This document shows positions 7,525 through 15,920 of a stretch of DNA of 36,499 nucleotides, piece after piece. A program made the position numbers and the translations under genes. Each line of letters begins with the position of its first letter. Position 1 is the first letter of the stretch. Source of the stretch: Lachnospiraceae bacterium UBA7225 (GTDB taxonomy: Bacteria; Bacillota; Clostridia; Lachnospirales; Lachnospiraceae); assembly GCA_002473385.1 (NCBI GenBank), contig DKTR01000123.1, positions 1 to 36,499 on the forward strand, written 5' to 3'. The notes below the pieces were generated by a model. It ran no database searches and was not told the DNA's origin. It saw only the letters and a program-made list of their open reading frames with translations.

Positions 7525-9291
7525 CTAATCTTTTGAGTTATAGTACAGCTTCATATATTTTTCCAGTACAGGAAACGGCGACGGGCCAATCTGCAGGATC
7601 TGTTTATGGAAATCCTTCAGATTAAAAGCTTCTGGCCAGGTTCCCTCACAGTAGCTGCGCAGATCCAGAAAACTCAGATATCCGAGATAGTATTTCATAT
7701 AATTTGCGGGCGCTTCAATGATGGCGTTGAAAATAGCGTCAGCGCTGTCCGTATTTGTAAAGCCCAGACTTTGCAGAAAAGCGGCGGTCTGTTCACGTGT
7801 GTAGCCGTGGTAATGGATGCAGATGTCCAGAAGCGAGGAAAGACCGAGCATCACAGAACGGTTCAGACGTCTGTATTCGGCGCTTGCTTTTGCGGAAACA
7901 GAGGCGGAGCCGGGCAGAGCATAGCTGTAGCTTCCCATTTCTACATAGGTTGCCCATCCTTCGGTATAGCCTCCGAAGGAAAAGAGAGAGCGTACCGGAT
8001 CCAGATATTTCCCGGAGCTGATAGTCTGGTAGAGATGCCCGGGATATCCCTCATGCGCAAGCGTGGTATACAGCTCCAGTGGAGAAGAGACGCCTGCGCG
8101 GTTGATATAAATGACGTTTGCATCCAGATTATCGATGGGCGGTGTCAGATAAAAAGCAGGGCTTAAAAAATCCTCCAGGGATTTATGTACATATTTCACG
8201 GAGTAAGTTGTTTTTGGGGCGGCTGGATAATCGGCGTTCATTTTTTGCTGCAGGTCTGCCAGAATTTCTTCCGGGTCTGTAAGAATTCCCTCCGGACCGG
8301 TACCGGAGGCGGCATCCGGATATTGGGAGAGCAGCTCACGGCAGGCAAGAATATCATCGGAGAGCTGCTTGCGGATGCGCCGTTCAACTGCGTCGACAGG
8401 GAGATAAGAGCCGGCAGAGCTCTGTATCAGATATTCATAGTACGCTTTTCCGGCGGGCAGGTAACAGAGACCATTTTCATTCTGCCCGGTGCCCTTTAGC
8501 GTTTCCAGTCCTTCAATCAGAAGCTCATAGGCAGGAATTACATGGTTTGCCACTGCTTTGCGGTTCTCCGCTTTGAACTGTGCTCTTTCTTTGGCAGACA
8601 GAAAATCCAGCGTATCCAGCTTTTCATTAAAAATGGTTACCAGCAGATTGCTCTGGGTATCGCCGGAGCCAATAAAGGAGCGGCATTGCGCAAGAATAGC
8701 GTCGGCGTTTTTATCACTCATAAAAAGACCGGCGGCAGAACGGGCGCGTTCAAATTTTACCAGAGAAGAAAAGTAGATGTCCGTCTGGGCAATCAGACTG
8801 AGGTATTCTCCGATGTCTGCCTTGTCGGAAAAAGTGTATTCCGAAAGCAATATGGGAAGCTGGGCCTGCACGCCGATGGTTGGACCGAGCGGTTCACTGT
8901 ACAATGCGAAGGTTTCTGCTTTTTTTTCATTTTCCAGACTGAGCAGAAGGACATCATAGGTAATCTGATTTTGTAAAGAGAGATCACTGTAGGAAATTTC
9001 AGAGAGCATCTGCAGATATTGCTGCGTGGAGGGGGATCCGTCAGATACCAGAGAGATATTCTCCGTGTTTCCATATGTCACCTGGTAATCGGTGATGCCG
9101 TAATCAGTGGGATTTTCCAGTGTGTAGTGCAGTGTGAGCGTGCTGGCAGTGATTTCCTTTTGGAACATCGTTTGTGTAAAAGACTGGAACTCGCCGGAAG
9201 CCTTTTGCGCATCAACGGCATTATGATAGCGTAAGGCGGCGCAAAGCAGCAGGCAGCCGGCAGGAATCAGAGCAAGGGAAAGCTTTTTCAT
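7525..9291 (-). CDS. Secreted DUF885-family zinc-metalloprotein
   Basis: The protein has 588 residues. Residues 1-20 (MKKLSLALIPAGCLLLCAAL) form a signal peptide or N-terminal anchor with cysteines at 13 and 17, so a lipoprotein is possible but the lipobox is weak. The rest matches DUF885 (PF05960), a family of HExxxxH-type metallopeptidase-like proteins usually about 550-600 residues long. The zinc-binding signature is HEGYPGH (413-419), preceded by VIYINRAG and followed by SFGGYTEGWATYVEMGSY, which supplies the downstream glutamate. The biological substrate is unknown, and peptidase activity is inferred. It is a single gene, tail to head with gdpP, with its own probable promoter in the AT-rich stretch 9359-9389. 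Confidence 0.85.
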   Translation of the reverse strand: MKKLSLALIPAGCLLLCAALRYHNAVDAQKASGEFQSFTQTMFQKEITASTLTLHYTLENPTDYGITDYQVTYGNTENISLVSDGSPSTQQYLQMLSEISYSDLSLQNQITYDVLLLSLENEKKAETFALYSEPLGPTIGVQAQLPILLSEYTFSDKADIGEYLSLIAQTDIYFSSLVKFERARSAAGLFMSDKNADAILAQCRSFIGSGDTQSNLLVTIFNEKLDTLDFLSAKERAQFKAENRKAVANHVIPAYELLIEGLETLKGTGQNENGLCYLPAGKAYYEYLIQSSAGSYLPVDAVERRIRKQLSDDILACRELLSQYPDAASGTGPEGILTDPEEILADLQQKMNADYPAAPKTTYSVKYVHKSLEDFLSPAFYLTPPIDNLDANVIYINRAGVSSPLELYTTLAHEGYPGHLYQTISSGKYLDPVRSLFSFGGYTEGWATYVEMGSYSYALPGSASVSAKASAEYRRLNRSVMLGLSSLLDICIHYHGYTREQTAAFLQSLGFTNTDSADAIFNAIIEAPANYMKYYLGYLSFLDLRSYCEGTWPEAFNLKDFHKQILQIGPSPFPVLEKYMKLYYNSKD

Positions 9292-9397
9292 GAGAAATAC
9301 TCCAGTATGATTTGTTTATTTTATGCCATTCAGGGACGGCTCATGCCAGAAGAAATAAATAATATGATACACATACAAATAAAATGCAAATAAATAC

Positions 9398-9426
9398 TTG
9401 CAATACAGAACATACTGTGCTATAAT
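9398..9426 (+). promoter_or_regulatory. Promoter of the SipW-dependent export operon
   Basis: TTGCAA (9398-9403) and a perfect TATAAT (9421-9426) are separated by 17 bp. The expected start is near 9433, leaving a leader of about 90 bases. This leader contains the hairpin ATGGAAAA-gtct-TTTTCCAT (9440-9459), which could stabilise the mRNA or act in regulation. No riboswitch consensus was recognised in the leader. Confidence 0.7.
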
Positions 9427-9519
9427 GCAGGAGAAGTCGATGGAAAAGTCTTTTTCCATATCAATTTCCGGCGAATCCGCCAGAGACTCAGAGAAATGTA
9501 AATCAAAACAGAAAGGAAT

Positions 9520-10026
9520 GTGAACAGAAAAATGAAAAACATGATAATTGCCATGCTGGCAGGTGCGCTCATACTGGGCGTAGGTGCAGGGGTGTCCTAT
9601 GCCTATCTGACCGCACAGGACGATGCGGCAAATAACTTCGGGGTATCCTCCGTAGATATCACGATTGATGAAAGGTTTGAACCGCCCGGAGAGGTTACAC
9701 CGGGAAATGTCATTATAAAAGCGCCGCGGATATGCAGTAGTTCTGATATTGACTGTTATGTGCGCGCCGCCGTTCATTTTACCGACAGCGATGCGAAAGA
9801 TTGTTGTGATGCGCTTGCCATCAATCCGGGATGGCGGGACGGGGAGGACGGTTATTATTACTGGCAGGAGCGGCTGCAGCCGGGAGGGCAGACCGGCACA
9901 TTGTTTGACAGGGTCACAATAAAACAAGGCACAGATAAAATTCCGCCGTTTGATATTCTGGTGTATGCGGAAGCGGTACAGTGCGGGAATAATACAATGA
10001 AGGAAGCATGGGAGGAAACCGTATGA
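9520..10026 (+). CDS. SipW-type exported protein, TasA/CalY-like subunit 1
   Basis: This is a small exported protein (168 residues, or 164 from the ATG at 9532). Residues 5-28 form a SipW-type signal peptide (MIIAMLAGALILGVGAGVSYAYLTAQ), in which the cleavage region SYAYLTA is followed by the characteristic N-x-F segment (ANNFGVSSVDITIDE). The mature part (about 140 residues) is predicted beta-rich, with conserved features of alternate-signal exported proteins: IDCYVRAAVHF and LQPGGQTGTLFDRVTIK. TasA and CalY in Bacillus form biofilm matrix fibres, and a similar structural role is inferred. The mature domain contains four cysteines, including CC. The start is ambiguous between GTG 9520 and ATG 9532. 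Its stop overlaps the next start (ATGA). Confidence 0.75.
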   Translation: MNRKMKNMIIAMLAGALILGVGAGVSYAYLTAQDDAANNFGVSSVDITIDERFEPPGEVTPGNVIIKAPRICSSSDIDCYVRAAVHFTDSDAKDCCDALAINPGWRDGEDGYYYWQERLQPGGQTGTLFDRVTIKQGTDKIPPFDILVYAEAVQCGNNTMKEAWEETV

Positions 10027-10799
10027 AAAGGACAAATTCGAAGAAAAATAAGATAAAAACAGCAGGTATCGCGGCAGTGCTGCTGGTACTGATGTTTGTC
10101 GGTATACAGGGGACGCTGGCATATCTGACCAGCCGTCAGAGCCTGACAAATACATTTACGGTCGGTGATCTGGAAATCGGACTGCAGGAGCCGGACTGGA
10201 ACCCGGAGGAAGGGGACGGTGTGAACGTTTATCCCGGGTACAGTGTGTACAAAAATCCGACGGTAAAGAACATCACTCCGGCAAAAAACGGCGAGGAGCC
10301 GTGCTATGCCCGTATGCGGATCCTGCTGGCGGATGGAAGCGGAACACCGGTTACAGATGCCGGGCGTCTGTCACTGATGAAAACCATGATCCGCTATGAC
10401 AGTACGTATACAGGCTCTTACGAGCAGGCAGGCACAGCAAAAAAGCTGGTGCAGGGGCGGATTCCGGGTTATTTTCTGGCAGAGCTGGAGACTCTGCCGA
10501 TGATTAATCCGTTATTTGAGATTGATAAGGATCGTTCAACGGATAATGAGATCGTCTGCAATTATATGGGAGATGACGGAAAAGGAATACTAAAGATTGG
10601 GGAGCAGGCAGTGCTGTTTACGGCGCTTGCTCTGCCTGCGGAATGGAAAAATGAACAGATCCGGACGCTCGGAGATTTTCAGATTATTGTGAAGGCAGAA
10701 GCAATACAGGCATCCGGATTTGCCGGGCAGAAGGAAGCGCTGGCGGCGCTCGATATGGAATTGCAGGCAGAGGGAAATTCGGCAGCCGACAGTAAGTAA
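10023..10799 (+). CDS. SipW-type exported protein, TasA/CalY-like subunit 2
   Basis: This 258-residue protein starts at ATG 10023 within an ATGA overlap with the previous stop and behind GGAGG at 10011-10015, so translation is probably coupled. After a basic n-region (MKRTNSKKNKIKTAG), the hydrophobic core AAVLLVLMFVGIQG leads to TLAYLTSRQSLTNTFTVGDLEIGLQEP. This is the classic SipW-substrate signature, in which YLT is followed by N-x-F-x-VG. The mature domain contains an NPEEGDGVNVYPGYSVYKNPTVKN segment typical of these subunits (proline-glycine turn before KNP) and is probably a jelly-roll beta fold. Length is within the TasA range (about 260). A role as a matrix or surface fibre subunit is inferred. 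Confidence 0.78.
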   Translation: MKRTNSKKNKIKTAGIAAVLLVLMFVGIQGTLAYLTSRQSLTNTFTVGDLEIGLQEPDWNPEEGDGVNVYPGYSVYKNPTVKNITPAKNGEEPCYARMRILLADGSGTPVTDAGRLSLMKTMIRYDSTYTGSYEQAGTAKKLVQGRIPGYFLAELETLPMINPLFEIDKDRSTDNEIVCNYMGDDGKGILKIGEQAVLFTALALPAEWKNEQIRTLGDFQIIVKAEAIQASGFAGQKEALAALDMELQAEGNSAADSK

Positions 10800-10814
10800 T
10801 GTGGAGAAAGGTAT

Positions 10815-12026
10815 ATGGGAAGGAAAATCGGAGTATTTTTACTGACGGTGTTGTTTGCCCTGTCGGTGACATTTATGGGATATGCGTTTTGGAGTATCCG
10901 GAGCAGGACGGATAATGTGCTTACGATGGCGTCCTACAAAGCGCAGATTGTGGAAACGTATGAGTTACCTGCGCATGTGAATCCTTCGGAGAGTGTGGAA
11001 AAAAAGGTGCATGTGAAAAATGAGGGCACAGTGGATATCCTTGTGCGCGTTTCAGTGAAGAAGGAATTCGGGATACGGGACGCAGACGGAAGGCTGCAGG
11101 TTCAGGAAGGGCTGGATCCAGATATGATCCGGATCACGTTCAACAGCCGCCTGTGGGAACAGCGGGAGGACGGCTGGTTCTATTATAAAGAGATTTTGCA
11201 TGCGGGGGAGACGACAAAGGAGCCACTGATGGAAGCTTACACGCTTTCTGCGGAAGCAGGAAATGCGTACAAAAGTAAGGATGCGGAAATCATTATCAGC
11301 CTGGAATCGGTGCAGGCAGATCGTGAAGCGGCGTCTGTGTGGAATGTCAGCATGGAGGAACTTGGCATTGTATTTCCGGAAGCTGCGGCATCCGAAAAAA
11401 CGACGGTCACGTATCTTGGCAGAACGCAGGGATTTACGACGAATACAAAAAATACTGATCTGTTTGCTGCTTTTAAAAATCTGACACCGGGATGCGGGCG
11501 CACGCAGAAAATTCTGGTGGAAAATAAGAGTACGGAAGCGGTGGAGATTTTCCTTCGTGCAGAGCAGAGCGGACAGGAAAAGATGAGTGCAGAGCAGGCG
11601 TTACTGGTGCGCCGGCTTCTCACAGAATACGCGCAGGTAGAGATTACGGAGAACGGAAGGCTGCTCTACCAGGGTGCGGTTTGCGGTGCGGGTACAACCG
11701 GACAGGGCAGCACCTCTATGCAGCAGGATATCAGCCTGGGGAAGTTTGCGGCCGGGCACGGCCGGACCCTAATTGTAAATCTGCATCTCTCACCGGAGAT
11801 GGACAATCGTTTTCAGAAACTGACCGGAAAGGTAACGTGGATTTTTTCTGCCCTTGGAGAGGATGGAACTGTGACAGAGATGAAGGTTCCGGTGACGGGG
11901 GACGGTACGCGTATTATGATGTGGGCAGCGCTGTTTGCGGCAAGCGGGCTTGCGGCAGCGATCGCAGTATGGGCGGAACAGAGGGACAGGAGGAAGGAGT
12001 ATGAGAATTTTAAAAATGATGACTGA
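10815..12026 (+). CDS. Two-module membrane-anchored SipW-operon protein
   Basis: This 403-residue protein has an N-terminal hydrophobic segment (IGVFLLTVLFALSVTFMGYAF, 5-25) and then two similarly sized beta-rich modules. Module A (about 30-180) contains VNPSESVEKKVHVKNEGTVD, VRVSVKKEF, ILHAGETTKEPL and IIISLESVQAD. Module B (about 190-350) contains TPGCGRTQKILVENKSTEAV, LGKFAAGHGRTLIVNLHL and a WIFSALGED end. A second hydrophobic stretch (368-387) is followed by a basic tail rich in R and K. The topology suggests an extracellular protein anchored in the membrane from its C-terminus. It may tether or nucleate subunits as TapA does in Bacillus; this analogy is inference, as no sequence match to TapA is visible. 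The last 26 bases overlap sipW. Confidence 0.65.
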   Translation: MGRKIGVFLLTVLFALSVTFMGYAFWSIRSRTDNVLTMASYKAQIVETYELPAHVNPSESVEKKVHVKNEGTVDILVRVSVKKEFGIRDADGRLQVQEGLDPDMIRITFNSRLWEQREDGWFYYKEILHAGETTKEPLMEAYTLSAEAGNAYKSKDAEIIISLESVQADREAASVWNVSMEELGIVFPEAAASEKTTVTYLGRTQGFTTNTKNTDLFAAFKNLTPGCGRTQKILVENKSTEAVEIFLRAEQSGQEKMSAEQALLVRRLLTEYAQVEITENGRLLYQGAVCGAGTTGQGSTSMQQDISLGKFAAGHGRTLIVNLHLSPEMDNRFQKLTGKVTWIFSALGEDGTVTEMKVPVTGDGTRIMMWAALFAASGLAAAIAVWAEQRDRRKEYENFKNDD

Positions 12027-12501
12027 CTGCCTGCTGGTAATGCTTCTTTTGATTGTAACAGCGGTGGCAGCGCCGCAGATCTTTGGAATGCATGTTTATA
12101 CGGTGCTCAGTCCCAGCATGATGCCGGAAATCCCGGTGGGAAGTGCTGTATATGTGAGAGAAGAACCATTTGAAAGGATCCGCGTGGGTGATGTGGTTAC
12201 TTACCGGTCAGGTGCGGGAAATGTATATGTCACACACCGGGTTGTTGAAAAAGATGAGGCAGAGCAGGCGCTTGTTACAAAGGGAGATGCCAATGAGACA
12301 CCGGACGGAAGATGGGTACATAAGGCGGAGCTGATGGGCGTTGTCCGGTTTTTTGTACCGTATCTGGGTTATGCTGCCACACTCTTTGGCGGGATCGGGG
12401 AAAAGCTTTTGCTTGCCGGATTACTTTTGTGGCTTTTGCTGATAAAAATGATTGTTACAAATGTGCTGAATATACGCGAAAAGGGGGTGACAATGCGATG
12501 A
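12001..12501 (+). CDS. sipW: Signal peptidase I, ER-type (SipW)
   Basis: This is a membrane serine peptidase that removes SipW-type signal peptides. The 166-residue protein has a membrane segment at 10-27, the catalytic motif LSPSMMPEIPVG (Ser39), and VYVTHRVV (His79) where bacterial enzymes have a lysine. The Ser/His dyad marks the ER/archaeal-type family to which Bacillus SipW belongs. KGDANETPDG (95-103) is the conserved box E region, and a C-terminal membrane helix lies at about 136-156. The start at 12001 is preceded by AGGAGGAAGGAG. A longer frame from 11935 would lie entirely within the previous gene and lacks a site. Its stop overlaps the next gene (ATGA at 12498-12501). Confidence 0.92.
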   Translation: MRILKMMTDCLLVMLLLIVTAVAAPQIFGMHVYTVLSPSMMPEIPVGSAVYVREEPFERIRVGDVVTYRSGAGNVYVTHRVVEKDEAEQALVTKGDANETPDGRWVHKAELMGVVRFFVPYLGYAATLFGGIGEKLLLAGLLLWLLLIKMIVTNVLNIREKGVTMR

Positions 12502-13121
12502 AAACAGAAAAGGTAGCAGCGGCATTTCTTGGAGTGTCTCTTTTTGCGGCATCCTCCGGACTGACAAATGCTTATCTTACAGCGCGTCCGAAGGCACTTG
12601 CCAATCTGATTACGCCTGGCCTGGTTGATATTGAATTGACAGAACCAGCCTGGAAGCCGGAGAGAGCAACAGGGCTTATACCGGGGAGCGTTGTGCCGAA
12701 AAATCCGACGGCAATAAATACGGGGGAGAGTGATATCTGGATCTTTCTGTGCGTGTCCGTGCCGGTAAAGCACATTTCTGTGGTAAATCCGCAGACACAC
12801 AGAAAGGAACCGGCAGCAGATATTGGACTGTTTTCTTTTTCTGTGGCTGAGGACTGGGAACGGATTTCATCCGAAAGGGTGCAGGATAGCATAAACTATG
12901 TGTATGGCTACCGGCAGATCATAAAGCCGGGAGAAAAGACCGCGCCGCTGTTTGAGAGCGTAACGCTTGTCAATTATCTGGAGGGAGAACTAATAGCAGA
13001 TGATGCGCTGCAGATCCCTGTCCAGGCGGCGGCTGTGCAGGATCACGTGTGTGCGCCCGGCGCGTCTCTGGCGGAAATATATGATGTTTACCTTGCGCAG
13101 GAGAGCGGGACGCAGCGATAA
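12498..13121 (+). CDS. SipW-type exported protein, TasA/CalY-like subunit 3
   Basis: This 207-residue exported protein is coupled to sipW by an ATGA overlap, with AGGGGGTGA 8-16 bases upstream. The signal region MKTEKVAAAFLGVSLFAASSGLTNAYLTARPKALAN is SipW-type, with AYLT after the core. The next segment, LITPGLVDIELTEPAWKPE, parallels subunit 2 (VGDLEIGLQEPDWNPE), and both go on to a KNPT motif, so these two subunits are clearly related. The C-terminal part has IIKPGEKTAPLFESVTLVNY, equivalent to LQPGGQTGTLFDRVTIK of subunit 1. It is the last gene of the operon. Confidence 0.78.
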   Translation: MKTEKVAAAFLGVSLFAASSGLTNAYLTARPKALANLITPGLVDIELTEPAWKPERATGLIPGSVVPKNPTAINTGESDIWIFLCVSVPVKHISVVNPQTHRKEPAADIGLFSFSVAEDWERISSERVQDSINYVYGYRQIIKPGEKTAPLFESVTLVNYLEGELIADDALQIPVQAAAVQDHVCAPGASLAEIYDVYLAQESGTQR

Positions 13122-13158
13122 TCCGTGCCAGCTTCCGGCTCCGGGCAGTAAAGACGGG

Positions 13159-13188
13159 CGGCACACCTGCAGAGGATGCCGTGTGCCG
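13159..13188. terminator. Stem-loop between convergent genes
   Basis: CGGCACAC (13159-13166) and GTGTGCCG (13181-13188) form a perfect 8-bp stem with a 14-base loop between the end of the SipW operon and the GH31 gene. No proper T-tract follows on the plus strand; on the minus strand a short GTCTTT follows. It could be a weak or factor-assisted terminator. Confidence 0.35.
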
Positions 13189-13211
13189 GCCCGGATATAT
13201 TGTGCACTGTT

Positions 13212-15626
13212 TTACAGAGTTACGCGGCAGCGTCCGCTCTCCGCAAGAAAGCGGCAGGGTTTTCCGTTTACGGTGACTTCCGTGAGCGCTTCCGGTGCAT
13301 AAATCACAAAGCCGGGGCACACCAGCGTTGTTTCAATGACAGCCTTTGTGCCGCACAATCTGGCGTCAAGCGTATGTGTGATACCGGACGCAAAATCCGT
13401 GTCCGGTCCGGTTTCTGCCTTCTCTTCATTATCAGTATACAGCGTGGCATGAATTTCACTGACCAGATTCATATAGATGGTATAATTTTCGAAAAAGGTT
13501 TCCGGGGAATGCATGCCTGCCTGGTCTAAAAGCGGCAGAACTGAATTTTCACGGAAATAAAGAGGCAGCTCATCCAATGGACAGTTCTCCAGGGTCCATA
13601 CCGCTCCGGTAATACGTTCTTTGGTATTCCAGTTGATCCAGCTTCCGGCGGGCAGGTATACATGCTGCACCTGCTGGTCGAAAACCGGGGCAACAAGAAG
13701 CGCGTCTCCCAGCATATACTGGGTGGAAATATCGCGTGCGCTCAGATCCTCCGGGAATTCCAGAAGCATTGCGCGCATCATGGGCACACCGGTCCGGCAG
13801 GTTTCACAGGCGATGCTGTACAGATACGGGAACAGGCGGTAGCGGAATTTATTGATTTTTAAAAAGGCTTTCTGTGCTTCGGGGGAATACTCCCACGGTT
13901 CCCGCGGAGTTGCCTGCCCGTGGCTGCGGCTCAGAGGGCTGAGAAGTCCCATCTGGGCACTCCTTACGTATTCTTCATCTGTCGGTTTTGTGCGGTTGCC
14001 CTCATAGTCGCAGTTGTAGAAACCGCCGATATCAAAGCCCCAGAAGGAGACACCGCTGATACCGATACTCAGACCTCCGCGCAGAATCGCGGCGAGATTA
14101 TTTTTATGGGTAGAGGAATCACCTGCCCAGTTTGCCGGATAATTCTGGCTTCCGGCATAACCGCTGCGTCCCCAGAGCATCGCCTTTTGCTGATGTGCAT
14201 GCTTTACTTCAGCTGATGCCTCGTAGATGGTTTTAGCGTAGAGCAGCGGATATTTATTGTGCGTTTCCTTTCCGGTTGTTCCGTCAAAGAACACGGCTGT
14301 TTCCGGGATTTCTTCGGAGAAGTCTGTCTTAATGACACCGACACCAAGCTCCATCAGTCTGCGGATTTTTTGCTTCATGTATGCAGCGGCATCCGGATTT
14401 GTGAAATCCACGGCACCTGTTACCATACCCTTGACATCGCCGTCACCCTCAGAAAGGGCAAATACGCAGGTGCTGCCTTCGGTGTTTTTGACAAGATAGC
14501 CGAGACTTTCCAGCTTTTCAAATTCTGGATTTACTGTTTTGCCGATGTATTTTAAAATGTACGGATACATCCACAGAGAAAGCTGCACACCGTTTTTGTT
14601 GAGCTGTGTGATCATTTCCCCGGGGTTCGGAAAGCGCTGTTCATCGAATTCAAGCAGACCGTCTGTTCCGGCAGTCTGCCAGCCGTCAATGTGAATGACA
14701 TCCATGGACATGCCGAATTTACCGGCGCGCTTTACGACGGTTTCTACCTCTTCCCGGTTCATGTAACTCATTTTGGACATCCAGAAACCGAATGCCCATT
14801 TGGGAATCATGGGGGAACGTCCGCTCAGAGCAGTATAATCCCGGATCAGCCCTTTATAGCTGCGGTTGCAGAATACATAATAATCCAGATAGGGATCACA
14901 GGAGGACATTGTGTAGGACACGCCGGAGCCTGCGCCCATATCAAATTCTGTTCTGGTAAAGGTGTTCAGCAGCACAGAGTATCCGTAGGAGCTCATAAAA
15001 TATGGCATTCCCTTGTAGGACCAGTCTGAATTTGTGGAGAGCGCGTCCTTCTGCCAGACAGTCACACGCTGACCGCGCTTATTAAACCCGGTGAATTTTT
15101 CTCCGAAACCATAGAAGGCTTCGTCGACGTGCATATAGAAGGTATCATAGGCACCTGTCACCTGTCCGGTTGCCGGGTCGCAGGAAAATCCGAGCGGCAT
15201 CGCCTTGTACTTCTGGTCTACGTCAAAATCCTTAATATGTTCCCCGGTGAGCGGAATGCCATCCAGTGAGACAGAAAGCTCCCACGGACATTTGCGGAAG
15301 GAAAGGGAAAGGCGTGCTGTACGGACATGTACAAAAAGATCATCCTCTGTGACGGTAAAGGCATGATATTCCGGAAAATCAAAAACAGCATTCAGCCGGA
15401 CATCCTCCCGGCAAAATGGAAACATCTGGAGACGGAAAACATTTTCAGCGGCAAACGATACTTTTATGACCGCCTGGCTGCCCAGATAAGTTTCCGTCAG
15501 AAAAGAGACGCTGTCTTCTTCTATAAAATACTGACGCATGATGCTGACAAAATCCCGGTTTTTAACACGGGAAGGAACATGATAGCCTTTTTTTGTGCCG
15601 ACATCAACATTTACAATTGTTTTCAT
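13212..15626 (-). CDS. Glycoside hydrolase family 31 (YicI-like alpha-xylosidase/alpha-glucosidase)
   Basis: This cytoplasmic retaining alpha-glycosidase has 804 residues from the ATG at 15626, which has GGAGG at the right distance; the longer frame upstream adds a basic non-conserved 27 residues. GH31 features are the N-terminal beta-sandwich with FYGFGEKFTGFNKRGQRVTVWQKDA, WAFGFWMSKMSY, VIHIDGWQ, the nucleophile motif GVIKTDFSEEIPE (Asp435) and the acid/base motif NWAGDSSTHKNN (Asp503). A proximal C-terminal beta-domain follows (MLGDALLVAPVF). The KTDF-x-E-x-IP sequence with FFDGTTGKETHN is the YicI-type pattern, favouring alpha-xylosidase specificity, but alpha-glucosidase is not excluded. 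No signal peptide is seen. The gene is divergent from the esterase and sits beside an ABC importer for malto- or related oligosaccharides. Confidence 0.9.
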   Translation of the reverse strand: MKTIVNVDVGTKKGYHVPSRVKNRDFVSIMRQYFIEEDSVSFLTETYLGSQAVIKVSFAAENVFRLQMFPFCREDVRLNAVFDFPEYHAFTVTEDDLFVHVRTARLSLSFRKCPWELSVSLDGIPLTGEHIKDFDVDQKYKAMPLGFSCDPATGQVTGAYDTFYMHVDEAFYGFGEKFTGFNKRGQRVTVWQKDALSTNSDWSYKGMPYFMSSYGYSVLLNTFTRTEFDMGAGSGVSYTMSSCDPYLDYYVFCNRSYKGLIRDYTALSGRSPMIPKWAFGFWMSKMSYMNREEVETVVKRAGKFGMSMDVIHIDGWQTAGTDGLLEFDEQRFPNPGEMITQLNKNGVQLSLWMYPYILKYIGKTVNPEFEKLESLGYLVKNTEGSTCVFALSEGDGDVKGMVTGAVDFTNPDAAAYMKQKIRRLMELGVGVIKTDFSEEIPETAVFFDGTTGKETHNKYPLLYAKTIYEASAEVKHAHQQKAMLWGRSGYAGSQNYPANWAGDSSTHKNNLAAILRGGLSIGISGVSFWGFDIGGFYNCDYEGNRTKPTDEEYVRSAQMGLLSPLSRSHGQATPREPWEYSPEAQKAFLKINKFRYRLFPYLYSIACETCRTGVPMMRAMLLEFPEDLSARDISTQYMLGDALLVAPVFDQQVQHVYLPAGSWINWNTKERITGAVWTLENCPLDELPLYFRENSVLPLLDQAGMHSPETFFENYTIYMNLVSEIHATLYTDNEEKAETGPDTDFASGITHTLDARLCGTKAVIETTLVCPGFVIYAPEALTEVTVNGKPCRFLAESGRCRVTL

Positions 15627-15672
15627 ATGATTCTGCCTCCTGATACTATGATTATGATGTTTTCGGATTTCC

Positions 15673-15686
15673 TCACGTAAACGTGA
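15673..15686. promoter_or_regulatory. Inverted-repeat operator candidate in the GH31 leader
   Basis: TCACGT-AA-ACGTGA is a 6-bp perfect inverted repeat between the probable GH31 start site and its start codon. Its size and symmetry suit a dimeric repressor. It differs from the CG-centred repeats before the ABC operon, so a different regulator is likely. Confidence 0.35.
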
Positions 15687-15728
15687 AACACATGATCTTT
15701 TGACCATGGCATTATTGTGTTATGTAGC

Positions 15729-15737
15729 AGTATAGCA
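15729..15737 (-). promoter_or_regulatory. Extended -10 promoter of the GH31 gene
   Basis: Read on the minus strand, TGC-TATACT occupies 15737-15729, about 100 bases before the GH31 ATG. The -35 region is poor, which is common for extended -10 promoters. Confidence 0.4.
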
Positions 15738-15787
15738 CACACAGCAGGCAAACTCTATTGTTTTTATAAAAATGAAGTAAAAATTTA

Positions 15788-15816
15788 TTGCAAACTCAGC
15801 AGTTTTTTTATACAAT
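15788..15816 (+). promoter_or_regulatory. Promoter of the esterase gene
   Basis: TTGCAA (15788-15793) and TACAAT (15811-15816) are 17 bp apart. The leader of about 100 bases contains GGACA with TGTCC in inverted order (15833-15852), of unknown meaning. Confidence 0.5.
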
Positions 15817-15920
15817 AAGCCCAAAGGACAAGTGGACACCGGGCCGTTTGTCCGGCAACTCGTACAATATTGATAAAGAAAAACAGAAAGAATAAGCAAT
15901 TATGCGGAAAGGAAAGTAAT

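Noticed and set aside
9316..10155. 279-codon minus-strand open frame
   Set aside because: It is antisense to the SipW operon promoter and the first two subunit genes, has low-complexity composition, and lacks family motifs or a ribosome binding site.
11935..12000. Longer N-terminus for SipW
   Set aside because: It lies inside the upstream gene and adds a basic stretch without a start signal; ATG 12001 follows a strong Shine-Dalgarno sequence.
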